Shown here piece by piece: positions 1 to 6,601 of a DNA stretch of 11,844 nt. Below the pieces are notes generated by a model. The model was not told the DNA's origin. It searched no databases and was given only the letters and a program-made list of their open reading frames with translations. The stretch is from assembly GCA_012523605.1 (NCBI GenBank), contig JAAYTY010000132.1, forward strand, positions 1 to 11,844. Direction: 5' to 3'. Source of the DNA: Candidatus Fermentibacterota bacterium (lineage in GTDB: Bacteria; Fermentibacterota; Fermentibacteria; Fermentibacterales; Fermentibacteraceae). The translations under genes and the position numbers were made by a program. Position 1 is the first letter of the stretch; each line of letters opens with the position of its first letter.

Positions 1-276
1 CGAGGCATGGACGTTCACGATGGACGGGCCGAGCGAGCACGCCGAGCGGACTGCGCCGGCGACGGTGTGGGGGATGTCGTGGAACTTCAGGTCGAGGAAC
101 ACCTCGAAGCCGGTCTCCACCATGTCGCATACCAGGCGGGGGCCGAACCGTGTGAAGAGTTCGAGACCTATCTTGATGCCGAGCGGCAGCCCCCTGAGAG
201 GCGCGGCAAGGGCCGCGGCGTCTCCCCCGGATTCGCTCGTAAGCGCGACGAACAGCCTCGCTCCTTCACGAGTCAT
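1..276 (-). CDS. pyrF: Orotidine 5'-phosphate decarboxylase, N-terminal part
   Basis: PyrF performs the last step of UMP synthesis, decarboxylating orotidine 5'-monophosphate in the cytosol. The first 92 residues are present and the rest lies beyond the left edge. The family core is clear: GIKIGLELF has the conserved lysine at residue 35, and FLDLKFHDIPHTV carries the catalytic D62-x-K64-x2-D67 array, followed by a strand ending NVHAS. The first strand reads LFVALTSE, whereas the family normally has ALD there, so the usual ribose-contacting aspartate is threonine 13. The ATG at 276 lies 11 bases inside the end of the RlpA-type gene, with G-rich sequence just upstream, which fits coupled translation as the distal gene of the pyr operon. 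Identity is confident; whether T13 affects activity cannot be judged here. Confidence 0.93.
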   Translation of the reverse strand, partial: MTREGARLFVALTSESGGDAAALAAPLRGLPLGIKIGLELFTRFGPRLVCDMVETGFEVFLDLKFHDIPHTVAGAVRSACSLGPSIVNVHAS

Positions 277-685
277 CCTCGACCCCCACGACTCTGAGCA
301 GGACCTCCGCGGTTCCGCTCTCCAGCATCCCCAGCCGTTCCGCCGCCCCGCGCGAGAGATCGATGATCCTCCCGCCCACGAAGGGCCCGCGGTCGTTCAC
401 CCTCACGGTGGCCTCCCTGCCGTTTCCAAGGTTCTCGACCCGGAGTATCGTCCCGAAGGGCAGAGTCCTGTGGGCACAGGTCATGTCGTTCATGTCGAAC
501 ACCTCTCCGCTCGCGGTCAGCCTTCCCTGGAAGCCTGTCCCGTAGAAGGACGCGACGCCCCTCTGCTCGAAGCCCCCCAGGAGCCTCGTCACGGAAGGCC
601 CGGCCCTGTAGACCGGCCTGGGCGCAAGACATCCCGTGGCGAGAAGGACGAAGGCGGAGAGCGCCGTCCCGGAAAGGCGCCTCAT
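266..685 (-). CDS. rlpA: RlpA-type double-psi beta-barrel lipoprotein
   Basis: This 139-residue protein resembles RlpA, an outer-membrane lipoprotein that in Pseudomonas cleaves peptidoglycan glycan strands lacking stem peptides. Residues 1-18 form a lipoprotein signal with lipobox LATG-C19. The double-psi beta-barrel spans about residues 43-125 (GVASFYG to the RIIDLSRGAAERLGML motif). E61, D64, H72 and D98 have the same spacing as the residues I recall as catalytic in P. aeruginosa RlpA, so an active lytic transglycosylase is plausible. There is no C-terminal SPOR domain, so septal targeting through denuded glycans is not expected by that route. Its ATG overlaps the pyrD stop (ATGA, 682-685), and its 3' end overlaps pyrF. 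Having a wall enzyme between two pyrimidine genes is unusual. Confidence 0.9.
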   Translation of the reverse strand: MRRLSGTALSAFVLLATGCLAPRPVYRAGPSVTRLLGGFEQRGVASFYGTGFQGRLTASGEVFDMNDMTCAHRTLPFGTILRVENLGNGREATVRVNDRGPFVGGRIIDLSRGAAERLGMLESGTAEVLLRVVGVEDDS

Positions 686-1551
686 TCCGAAACCAGCTCC
701 AGGAGCTTGGCGTGGATCCGGGCCGGGGCGAAGGGATCCCGGAGCACACGGGTGCCCACCTGAACCGCGCGGGCGCCGGCAGACATGAGTTCCAGCACTG
801 CCTCGGCGGTCCAGGCTCCGCCGGAGGCGATCACCGGAATCCCCACTCTCCGCGAGACCTGCCAGACCCTTGCCACGACAAGGGGGAGGAGGGCTGGAGA
901 GCTGTATCCGCCGGTTCCCCTAGAAAGGGCCGCCGTTCCCGTCCTCCAGTCGATCTTCATTCCGAGAAAGGTGTTGCACACCGTGACCGCGTCAGCGCCG
1001 CCCGCCTCCGCCGCCGCGGCCGCCTCGAGAATGTCCCCGCCGTTGGGGGTGAGCTTCACCGACAGCAGCCTGGCGGTCCTGCTCCTCGCCAGCCTGGTGA
1101 TCTCCTCCACCAGGCGGGGGAGAACGCCGAAGGCCATGCCTCCGTTCTCCACGTTCGGGCAGGAGACGTTCAGCTCGTAGCCGCAATGCACCCCGGAGGA
1201 CTCGAGGCGGGAGACGACCTCCGCGAACTCCCCGGCCGTGTCGCCGGCGACGTTCACGATGACGGGGCACGGGAAGCCCTCGAGGCGGGGCAGCACTTTC
1301 TCGATGACGGCCTCGACCCCCGGGTTGGCGAGTCCGATCGAGTTCAGCAGCCCGTACTCGGTCTCGGCTATCCTGGGCGGCCTGTTCCCCTCCCTGGGCT
1401 CGAGGGTGGTCGCCTTGGTGACCAGCCCCCCCGCCCCCTCCAGAGCTCCGGCCTCGAGAATCTCCAGGCCGTAGCCGCATGTGCCCGACGCGAGCAGTAT
1501 GGGACTCCGGAAGCGGGCCGGCCCTATCACCGGGAGGAGTTCCGGTTTCAC
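682..1551 (-). CDS. pyrD: Dihydroorotate dehydrogenase, class 1B catalytic subunit
   Basis: PyrD (PyrDB type) oxidises dihydroorotate to orotate on FMN and passes electrons to PyrK and then NAD+. The 289-residue length is normal for class 1B. GLVTKATTLEPREGNRPPR contains the flavin-contacting lysine (K46). LNSIGLANPG follows at 69-78, and NVSCPNV holds the class 1 catalytic cysteine, C131. PVIASGGAWTAEAVLELMSAGARAVQVGT is cut into IASGG and VQVGT, the FMN-phosphate loops. The start is the GTG at 1551, which overlaps the pyrK stop as GTGA and follows a GAGGAGG ribosome site (1559-1565) with a seven-base gap. An upstream in-frame extension to 1620 lies wholly inside pyrK and is not family-like. 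The adjacent pyrK supports the NAD-linked, cytosolic form, as expected in anaerobes or fermenters. Confidence 0.96.
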   Translation of the reverse strand: MKPELLPVIGPARFRSPILLASGTCGYGLEILEAGALEGAGGLVTKATTLEPREGNRPPRIAETEYGLLNSIGLANPGVEAVIEKVLPRLEGFPCPVIVNVAGDTAGEFAEVVSRLESSGVHCGYELNVSCPNVENGGMAFGVLPRLVEEITRLARSRTARLLSVKLTPNGGDILEAAAAAEAGGADAVTVCNTFLGMKIDWRTGTAALSRGTGGYSSPALLPLVVARVWQVSRRVGIPVIASGGAWTAEAVLELMSAGARAVQVGTRVLRDPFAPARIHAKLLELVSE

Positions 1552-2309
1552 GGCGCGGCCTCCTCGATCCTGTCCCAGTCCAGTTCCGAAGCCTCGAAGA
1601 CGGGGCCGTCGGCACAGCACCTAAGGAATCCGCCTCCAGAAGCAGGCACGGCGCATCCTCCGCATACGCCCCATCCGCAGGCCATGCGGCTCTCGAGCGA
1701 CACGAGCGTCGAGGCGCGCACTCCGGGCGGCAGGGCGGCGACAACTGCTCTCATCATCGCCACAGGCCCGCAGACCGCTATCCGCTCGTACGAGAACGGG
1801 TCTATGCGGTCCAGCAGACAAGTCACCAGCCCCTTCGTCCCGGCGCTGCCGTCCTCGGTGGCCAGGAGGGCGCCCGGAGGGGTCCAGGCCAGCGAAGCGG
1901 CGTTCCCCGCGCCCAGCAGGATGTCGTGAGGGCCGAGCCTGGATGCCAGAAACGGGAATCCGGCTGCGCCCATGCCGCCGCCGACGAGCAGCCAGCGACC
2001 GTCCGAGACAGGCCAGCCCCTCCCGAGGGGGCCGAGTACCCTGACACTGTCTCCTCTGGAGAGCCGGGAGAGCGCACCCGTGCCTCCGCCCGTCACGCGG
2101 AAGAGCAACTCCAGCGTTCCTCCTGCCCGATCGGCGGAGCTGACGGTGAACGGCCTCCTCAGAAGCGGGAACGGCCCGGGGGAGGCTTCGATCATGAGGA
2201 ACTGCCCCGGGAGGCTCTCCCGGGCCGTCCCCGGGGCCAGGAGTACGATCCGGAAGATCCCCGGCCCGACCTGTTCGACGGCTTTCACGGAAGCGTCGCA
2301 GTCAGTCAT
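1548..2309 (-). CDS. pyrK: Dihydroorotate dehydrogenase electron-transfer subunit
   Basis: PyrK is the FAD/[2Fe-2S] subunit that carries electrons from PyrD to NAD+. The 253 residues show the ferredoxin-reductase-like layout. An N-terminal beta-barrel carries the FAD motif RRPFTV (51-56). A nucleotide-binding domain begins at LLVGGGMGAAG (107-117), and a cysteine cluster lies near the C terminus: C211-x4-C216-x2-C219, then C232 just before ADGPVF. This matches the PyrK iron-sulfur ligand pattern; C231 is an extra neighbouring cysteine. The ATG overlaps the stop of the upstream lipoprotein gene (ATGA, 2306-2309), and the 3' end overlaps pyrD (GTGA, 1548-1551). The pyrD ribosome site is embedded in its last codons, so equimolar coupled synthesis with PyrD is likely. 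Confidence 0.95.
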   Translation of the reverse strand: MTDCDASVKAVEQVGPGIFRIVLLAPGTARESLPGQFLMIEASPGPFPLLRRPFTVSSADRAGGTLELLFRVTGGGTGALSRLSRGDSVRVLGPLGRGWPVSDGRWLLVGGGMGAAGFPFLASRLGPHDILLGAGNAASLAWTPPGALLATEDGSAGTKGLVTCLLDRIDPFSYERIAVCGPVAMMRAVVAALPPGVRASTLVSLESRMACGWGVCGGCAVPASGGGFLRCCADGPVFEASELDWDRIEEAAP

Positions 2310-3961
2310 TCACCCCCGCCTCCGCCGTCCCCGGAGCCGGAGCCTCCGAGCCTCGCAGACGCCGCACGCCCCTCCTCAGTCCCGGGGAACCTCCGCACGA
2401 GTTCTTCGAAGCAATCCTCGACCAGGTCGTCCTCCATGCCCGCACCCTCGGCAGCCGCGGCCGCCGCCCAGAGGAGCGCGGGCCTCGCGTCCTCGCTCCA
2501 GCCTCCGGAGAGGGTTCGCGAGAGTGATTCCCATGCCTCGGCGAAGAGCCCGGAATCGATCATATCCCACGCCGCGCCGAGCACCACCGACGGTCGAGCC
2601 GCCCAGCCGGGACCCCGGGGAAGCCCGAGCTCCTCCTCTATCCTCGTCGCGAGATCGCCGGAATCGGAGAGGGCGCGGGCTTCCAGGAGGAGGGCGCGTG
2701 AGCTGTCGGGAGAGACGCCGGGCAGACCGGAGAGCAGAACCATGGCCATCGCCCGTATTCTCGGCGCGCTCGATGCCGACAGAAACCTGATATGGGACAG
2801 CGCCAGGCTGTCGGCTCCGTAGAGATCCAGCCTCTTCTCGGCCGCGAGGAGGAGGAATCTGTCGAGGTTTCCGGAACCCTGCGACGACAGGCTGTCGGTG
2901 TAAGCGGCCAGTAGCTCCAGGTCGGCCAGCCTTTCCGCCGCGAGCCGTATCCAGAGGTACTCCCCCGGCCTTTCCGCCAGCTCTCGGAGATCTTCGATCG
3001 AGCCGTCGAGATCGCCGGACGACTCCAGGAGCAGAGCGCGCCTGTAGAGGGCTTCCGCGCCGACCTCCCTGGACCCGTCGAGATCGGCCGCATCCCTGTA
3101 GGATGAACTCGCGCCGCCGGTATCGCCCGCGAGCTCCTGGGCCCTGCCCTGCAGAAGGGAGATCCTGGCAAGCTCGAGGTCGGACCTGTATGACGCCAGC
3201 AGAGGAGTGAGCGCTCCGGCGGCCTCGCCGGGTCTGCCGGCCTCGATCAGCGCCTCGGCCGACGAGACGAGCGCCCTGTAGAAGCCGTCCCCCCTGCGGA
3301 AGAGTTCCGCGGCGGCGGCGGCCACCCGGGCCGCGCTGTCGGGCAGGCCGCAGTCGAGCAGCGCCATGCTCCGCTCAATGAGGACCTCTCCGTGCAGGCT
3401 GTCGCTCATCCTGGAGAGGAGGAGTGAATCCAGCGCGGCGAGCGCTTCGGCCGGCCTGCCGTCGAGTCTCAGCGACCGCGAGAGGAGCAGCCGGGCCTCG
3501 ATGCGGAGCCTCCTGTCGCGGTCAGACACGTTCTCGAGGACGGCTGCCGCGTCCTGCCATCTCGAGAGCTGCATGGCGGCCCGCCCCATCCCCAGCGAAG
3601 CCCTGTCCATGATCTCCTCGTCGTCGGTCATCAGCATGACGGAAGCATAGGCCTTCATCGCCTCCTGGAAGCTCGAGGTTCCGCTTCCCGTCAGGGATCT
3701 CCTCCCGAGAAGGAGAAGCGCGTCGCCGATCAGGAGCTGGGCGTCGTCGGCCCATCTGCTGCCGGGATGGAACGACAGCACCTTGCCCGCCCCCTCGATC
3801 GCCTTCTCGAGGAGCTCCGCCTCCTGCGGCGACGGGTTCTCCGGAGAGGCCGCGGCCAGGGCTTCGGCCTCCTCGTATCTCTCCCTCGCGTTGTAGAAGG
3901 TGTTGAAGTACGCACAGCCGCATGCCAGCGCAAGCGCAGGGAGCAGGAAGCGGGCCGTCAC
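2306..3961 (-). CDS. Tetratricopeptide-type outer-envelope lipoprotein (CAYFNTFYN family)
   Basis: This is a 551-residue lipoprotein of unknown precise role. Its short signal ends LALACGC, and the probable lipidated cysteine is C16, followed by AYFNTFYNA, a mature N terminus I recognise from repeat lipoproteins of FCB-group bacteria. The rest is rich in Ala, Leu, Glu, Asp and Ser and consists of paired helices resembling degenerate tetratricopeptide units (for example around FHPGSRWADDAQLLIGDALLLLG, residues about 63-85, and RFPGTEEGRAASARL near the end). It finishes in a Gly/Ser/Asp tail. Such proteins usually act as periplasmic or outer-membrane scaffolds, as in BamD/YfiO-like repeats, but no partner is visible. 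The GTG start overlaps the pyrC stop (GTGA, 3958-3961) and the stop overlaps pyrK, so it is made from the pyr mRNA. The lipoprotein call is confident; any function is inference. Confidence 0.85.
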   Translation of the reverse strand: MTARFLLPALALACGCAYFNTFYNARERYEEAEALAAASPENPSPQEAELLEKAIEGAGKVLSFHPGSRWADDAQLLIGDALLLLGRRSLTGSGTSSFQEAMKAYASVMLMTDDEEIMDRASLGMGRAAMQLSRWQDAAAVLENVSDRDRRLRIEARLLLSRSLRLDGRPAEALAALDSLLLSRMSDSLHGEVLIERSMALLDCGLPDSAARVAAAAAELFRRGDGFYRALVSSAEALIEAGRPGEAAGALTPLLASYRSDLELARISLLQGRAQELAGDTGGASSSYRDAADLDGSREVGAEALYRRALLLESSGDLDGSIEDLRELAERPGEYLWIRLAAERLADLELLAAYTDSLSSQGSGNLDRFLLLAAEKRLDLYGADSLALSHIRFLSASSAPRIRAMAMVLLSGLPGVSPDSSRALLLEARALSDSGDLATRIEEELGLPRGPGWAARPSVVLGAAWDMIDSGLFAEAWESLSRTLSGGWSEDARPALLWAAAAAAEGAGMEDDLVEDCFEELVRRFPGTEEGRAASARLGGSGSGDGGGGGE

Positions 3962-5247
3962 GGAAAGACCCCGTCAATGAAGACCGGCCTGCGCCGCCAT
4001 ACGGCCTTCACGCGCCCGTGGAGCTTCCTGTCCATGAAGGGGCTGTTCGAGGAGAGCGAGAAAGTCCCGGCCTTTCTCGGAGTCCATTCGAAGGAGGGAT
4101 CGAACAGCGCCAGGTCGGCCGGTCGGCCGCTCGAAACGGACCTGGCGGGAAGCCCCAGGGCTGCGGCAGGTCCCGAGGTCAGAAGGCCGAGGATCGACAG
4201 GGGGGACATGCCAGCCTGATTCACGAGGATCTCCAGGGCCAGGGGCAGCATGGTCTCGAGCCCTGTGACCACGAATGCCGCCGATGCCAGCGGCGGCAGC
4301 TTCTTCGACGCCGGGTGCGGGGCGTGATCGCTTGCGACGGCGTCGACCATGCCTCCGCCGACCGCGGCCACGAGCCGCTCTCTGGATTCGGCGCGGCGGA
4401 GCGGAGGGTTCATCTTGGCCAGGGGGCCGAGCCGGAGGACGGCCGAGGAATCCAGGGCGATGTGATGGGGGGTGACGTCGCATGTGACCTTCAGCCCGCT
4501 CCTGCGGGCCTTCACGACGGCCGCTACCGAATCCGGAGAGGAGAGGTGGGTCAGATGCAGACGGCCCGCACAGCGCCCCAGGACACCGATGCACCGCTCG
4601 ACATCGGAGACCTCGGACTCCTCGGGGATGCCCCGTGCGCCCGCGGCCCCGGCGACGCTGCAGTCCACCGAGCCCCCGGCCGACAGAGCCTCGTTCTCGG
4701 GGTGCTCTATCACGGTCAGCCCGAGTTCGTTCGCGAGCGAAAGGGCTTCCGAGAGGAGGTCCGAATCTCGGACCGGGGACCCGTCGTCCGAGAAGGCCGC
4801 CGCCCCCGCCGCCGACAGCGCCTCGAGGTCGCAGAGCTCCCGGCCCGCACGCCCCCTGGTCACGCATGCGACCGGAAGAACCTCGGCGAGGCCCAGGGAT
4901 TCGGCTCTCCGCAGGATATCCCTCACCGCCTCCGGAGAGTCGACCGGCGGACTGGTGTTGGGCATGGCGGCCACCGCAGTGATGCCGCCTGCAACTGCCG
5001 CCTTCAGGCCTGACTCCATGGTCTCGGCGGATCCGTCGCCGGGATGCCTGAGGTGGACATGCATGTCAACGAGCCCTGGAAAGGCCCAGAGGCCGTCACA
5101 GGCGATCTCGCGGAGACCGCTCCGGAGCGGGGAGCCCGCCGGCTGCAGATCCAGAATCCCTTCTTCGATCGAGATGTCCATGACGGCATCTGTGCCCGAC
5201 ACCGGATCGAGGAGCCGCACAGAACGGAGGAGGTGCCCCTCGGCCAA
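3958..5247 (-). CDS. pyrC: Dihydroorotase, class I
   Basis: PyrC cyclises carbamoyl aspartate to dihydroorotate, the third UMP step. The 429 residues form an amidohydrolase barrel with the expected sites: PGLVDMHVHLR (metal ligands H63 and H65, substrate R67), MPNTSPPVD (95-103), AFSDDGSPV (D154, the bridging-aspartate position), IEHPEN (H182), HLTHLS (H232/H235) and ASDHAPH with catalytic D308. The usual class I LREPG reads LRHPG here (H68). The start is a TTG at 5247, two bases after the aldolase stop TAG. The next methionine (residue 23) would remove the conserved N-terminal strand, so TTG is preferred although its ribosome site is weak. The 3' end overlaps the following lipoprotein gene by four bases. 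No pyrB lies beside it within the window. Confidence 0.95.
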   Translation of the reverse strand: MAEGHLLRSVRLLDPVSGTDAVMDISIEEGILDLQPAGSPLRSGLREIACDGLWAFPGLVDMHVHLRHPGDGSAETMESGLKAAVAGGITAVAAMPNTSPPVDSPEAVRDILRRAESLGLAEVLPVACVTRGRAGRELCDLEALSAAGAAAFSDDGSPVRDSDLLSEALSLANELGLTVIEHPENEALSAGGSVDCSVAGAAGARGIPEESEVSDVERCIGVLGRCAGRLHLTHLSSPDSVAAVVKARRSGLKVTCDVTPHHIALDSSAVLRLGPLAKMNPPLRRAESRERLVAAVGGGMVDAVASDHAPHPASKKLPPLASAAFVVTGLETMLPLALEILVNQAGMSPLSILGLLTSGPAAALGLPARSVSSGRPADLALFDPSFEWTPRKAGTFSLSSNSPFMDRKLHGRVKAVWRRRPVFIDGVFP

Positions 5248-5249
5248 GG

Positions 5250-6521
5250 CTAGTCCGAGTAGTCCCTGCCGTCGCTTCCCGCACCGCCCCGGGCGTCCGG
5301 GGCTTCTGCGGGACCGAACAGGCTCCTGTCGGCGATCACCCTCCTCACGGGGGAGGCGTTGTGGTCACCCATGGAGAGGATGCGCTCGATCACCGCTGTA
5401 CCGGTTCCCCGGCTGTTGAACGCATCGAAGAACCTGGAGGCCCATTCCCTGGTGTCCTCGACGATCCTGTCGCGAACGGACTGCGGAAGTGACATGATCC
5501 GGTGGTGGAACGGCAGGTTCAGGTTCTTGTAGTCCCCGGACGACCTGGACCAGCCCCTGGAATCGGCGTAGGCGACCATGTCGGCCCAGAGGTCGGGGGG
5601 CACACCCCTGTCCGTCCTCTTCACGTAGGAGCCGTTCTCTATGGCGGCGTTGCCGCTGGCCGGGTCCATCTCCAGTCCGAAGACGATGTTCTGCCAGAGG
5701 GTGCCCACGTTGCCCTTGTGGATCCCGTACTGCCTGAAGCGGCCGACCTTGTCGAGCGGAGTTCCGCTGATGCCGTGCTGGGCGATCACGCATTCGTAAG
5801 GGGAGATGGCTTCGGCTATCTCCCTGGTCCGCTCGAGGTCTATGCCCTCGCTCTCCCCTGCGGAGGCGTCGTAGGTTCCGTGCTTCGAGCCGTTGGAGAT
5901 GGCCAGGAAGTCAGGGAAGACGCCCCAGCTGTTGAGCCCGCCGATGAAGTAGGAAGCCTCCTCCACGGTGGAGAGAACCCCCGAGCCCCTTATCTCGCCC
6001 ACCTCCACCTCCAGGCCGGTGAAGGGAGGTATGCAGAGGGCCACGTCGCGTGTGAACATGAGGTTCCTGTAGTCAGGATTATGCGAGGCGTCGATCGCGA
6101 CGGACGTCCATCCCATCCTTATCGCGTCGGGAATGGAGGAGAGCGCCTCATCCCTGTCGGCTGCGGACTTCACGGCATAGTGGTCCATGTGGAGGGCGAA
6201 AACGACTCCGTCGCACAGCCCGGCCGAGAACCACTCGGCGAAGCGCGGCAGGTTGGCGAAGTTCACTCCGCAGTATCTGGCCTCGGACTTGGCGAGCTCC
6301 AGCATCACGAAGGAATCGGCGTCCCTGGCCGCCTGCAGGATGCCCAGAGCGCTCAGGGGATTCCTGATGTTCGCCGCCATGACTATCGCGCCCCACTCCC
6401 TCGCGACGGCCGCGATGTCGCGTCCGCTCACGAGGGCGCACCTGCTGCCCGGCAGGGCAATCTGGACGTTCAGGGGCCTCAGCCCCAGGAACTCCTCGTA
6501 GTCCTTTCCACTGATCATCAT
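5250..6521 (-). CDS. Divergent class II (zinc) fructose-bisphosphate aldolase family protein
   Basis: This 423-residue protein has the class II aldolase barrel. ALHMDHY carries the catalytic aspartate (D113) and zinc ligand H114. VAIDASH (141-147), LEVEVGEIRG (170-179), SNGSKHGTYD (zinc ligand H214) and AQHGISGTP (zinc ligand H249) match the ordered family signatures. The end of the core reads GIHKGNVGTLWQN (266-278), where classical enzymes have a NIDTDT-like phosphate-binding loop, so an aspartate there is replaced by glycine (G273). About 100 residues beyond the core make it longer than most relatives. Its substrate may therefore not be fructose 1,6-bisphosphate. The start is the first of two adjacent ATGs, with GGAGG at 6527-6531 five bases upstream; the second ATG (6518) is spaced at eight and is equally possible. 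The frame stays open to 6911, but that stretch is antisense to ktrB. It heads the pyr operon, ending two bases before pyrC. Confidence 0.85.
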   Translation of the reverse strand: MMISGKDYEEFLGLRPLNVQIALPGSRCALVSGRDIAAVAREWGAIVMAANIRNPLSALGILQAARDADSFVMLELAKSEARYCGVNFANLPRFAEWFSAGLCDGVVFALHMDHYAVKSAADRDEALSSIPDAIRMGWTSVAIDASHNPDYRNLMFTRDVALCIPPFTGLEVEVGEIRGSGVLSTVEEASYFIGGLNSWGVFPDFLAISNGSKHGTYDASAGESEGIDLERTREIAEAISPYECVIAQHGISGTPLDKVGRFRQYGIHKGNVGTLWQNIVFGLEMDPASGNAAIENGSYVKRTDRGVPPDLWADMVAYADSRGWSRSSGDYKNLNLPFHHRIMSLPQSVRDRIVEDTREWASRFFDAFNSRGTGTAVIERILSMGDHNASPVRRVIADRSLFGPAEAPDARGGAGSDGRDYSD

Positions 6522-6547
6522 CGAGTCCTCCGGCTGTTCGACCTGGC

Positions 6548-6575
6548 TTGACCCGCACGATTGGCTCGATAATAT
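6548..6575 (+). promoter_or_regulatory. Candidate sigma70-type promoter for ktrBA
   Basis: TTGACC (6548-6553) matches the -35 consensus at five of six bases and is followed, after 16 bases, by TAATAT (6570-6575), a four-of-six -10 match in an AT-rich patch that stands out in this GC-rich DNA. Transcription would begin near 6582, about 20 bases before the ktrB GTG. On the opposite strand the same patch reads TATTAT (6574-6569), a five-of-six -10 match with no good -35, which could serve the aldolase-pyr operon. This is consensus matching only. Confidence 0.4.
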
Positions 6576-6593
6576 GCGCGCATCCGCATGCGG
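6574..6593. repeat. Two abutting perfect 10-base palindromes upstream of ktrB
   Basis: ATGCGCGCAT (6574-6583) is followed with no gap by CCGCATGCGG (6584-6593). Each is identical to its own reverse complement. They cover the predicted transcription start and run into the ktrB ribosome site. They could be an operator, a small 5'-leader hairpin or chance in GC-rich sequence. Confidence 0.55.
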
Positions 6594-6597
6594 GAGG
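6592..6597 (+). promoter_or_regulatory. ktrB: Ribosome-binding site that sets the ktrB start
   Basis: GGGAGG lies four bases before the GTG at 6602. It favours that codon over the in-frame TTG at 6548, which coincides with the likely -35 element and would place the start ahead of the predicted transcription start. The spacing is a little short but acceptable. Confidence 0.6.
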
Positions 6598-6601
6598 TAA
6601 T

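Noticed and set aside
1552..1620. A longer PyrD start at 1620
   Set aside because: It lies wholly in pyrK coding sequence. The GTG at 1551 has GAGGAGG seven bases upstream and matches the class 1B length.
712..2822. Long plus-strand open frames opposite pyrD, pyrK and the repeat lipoprotein
   Set aside because: They are Arg/Pro/Gly/Ser-rich translations typical of GC-rich antisense frames, with no recognisable domains, and the opposite strand holds clear enzyme motifs.
6548..6601. An earlier TTG start for ktrB
   Set aside because: The TTG is the likely -35 box (TTGACC). The GTG at 6602 has the ribosome site, and the extra 18 residues are not hydrophobic or family-like.
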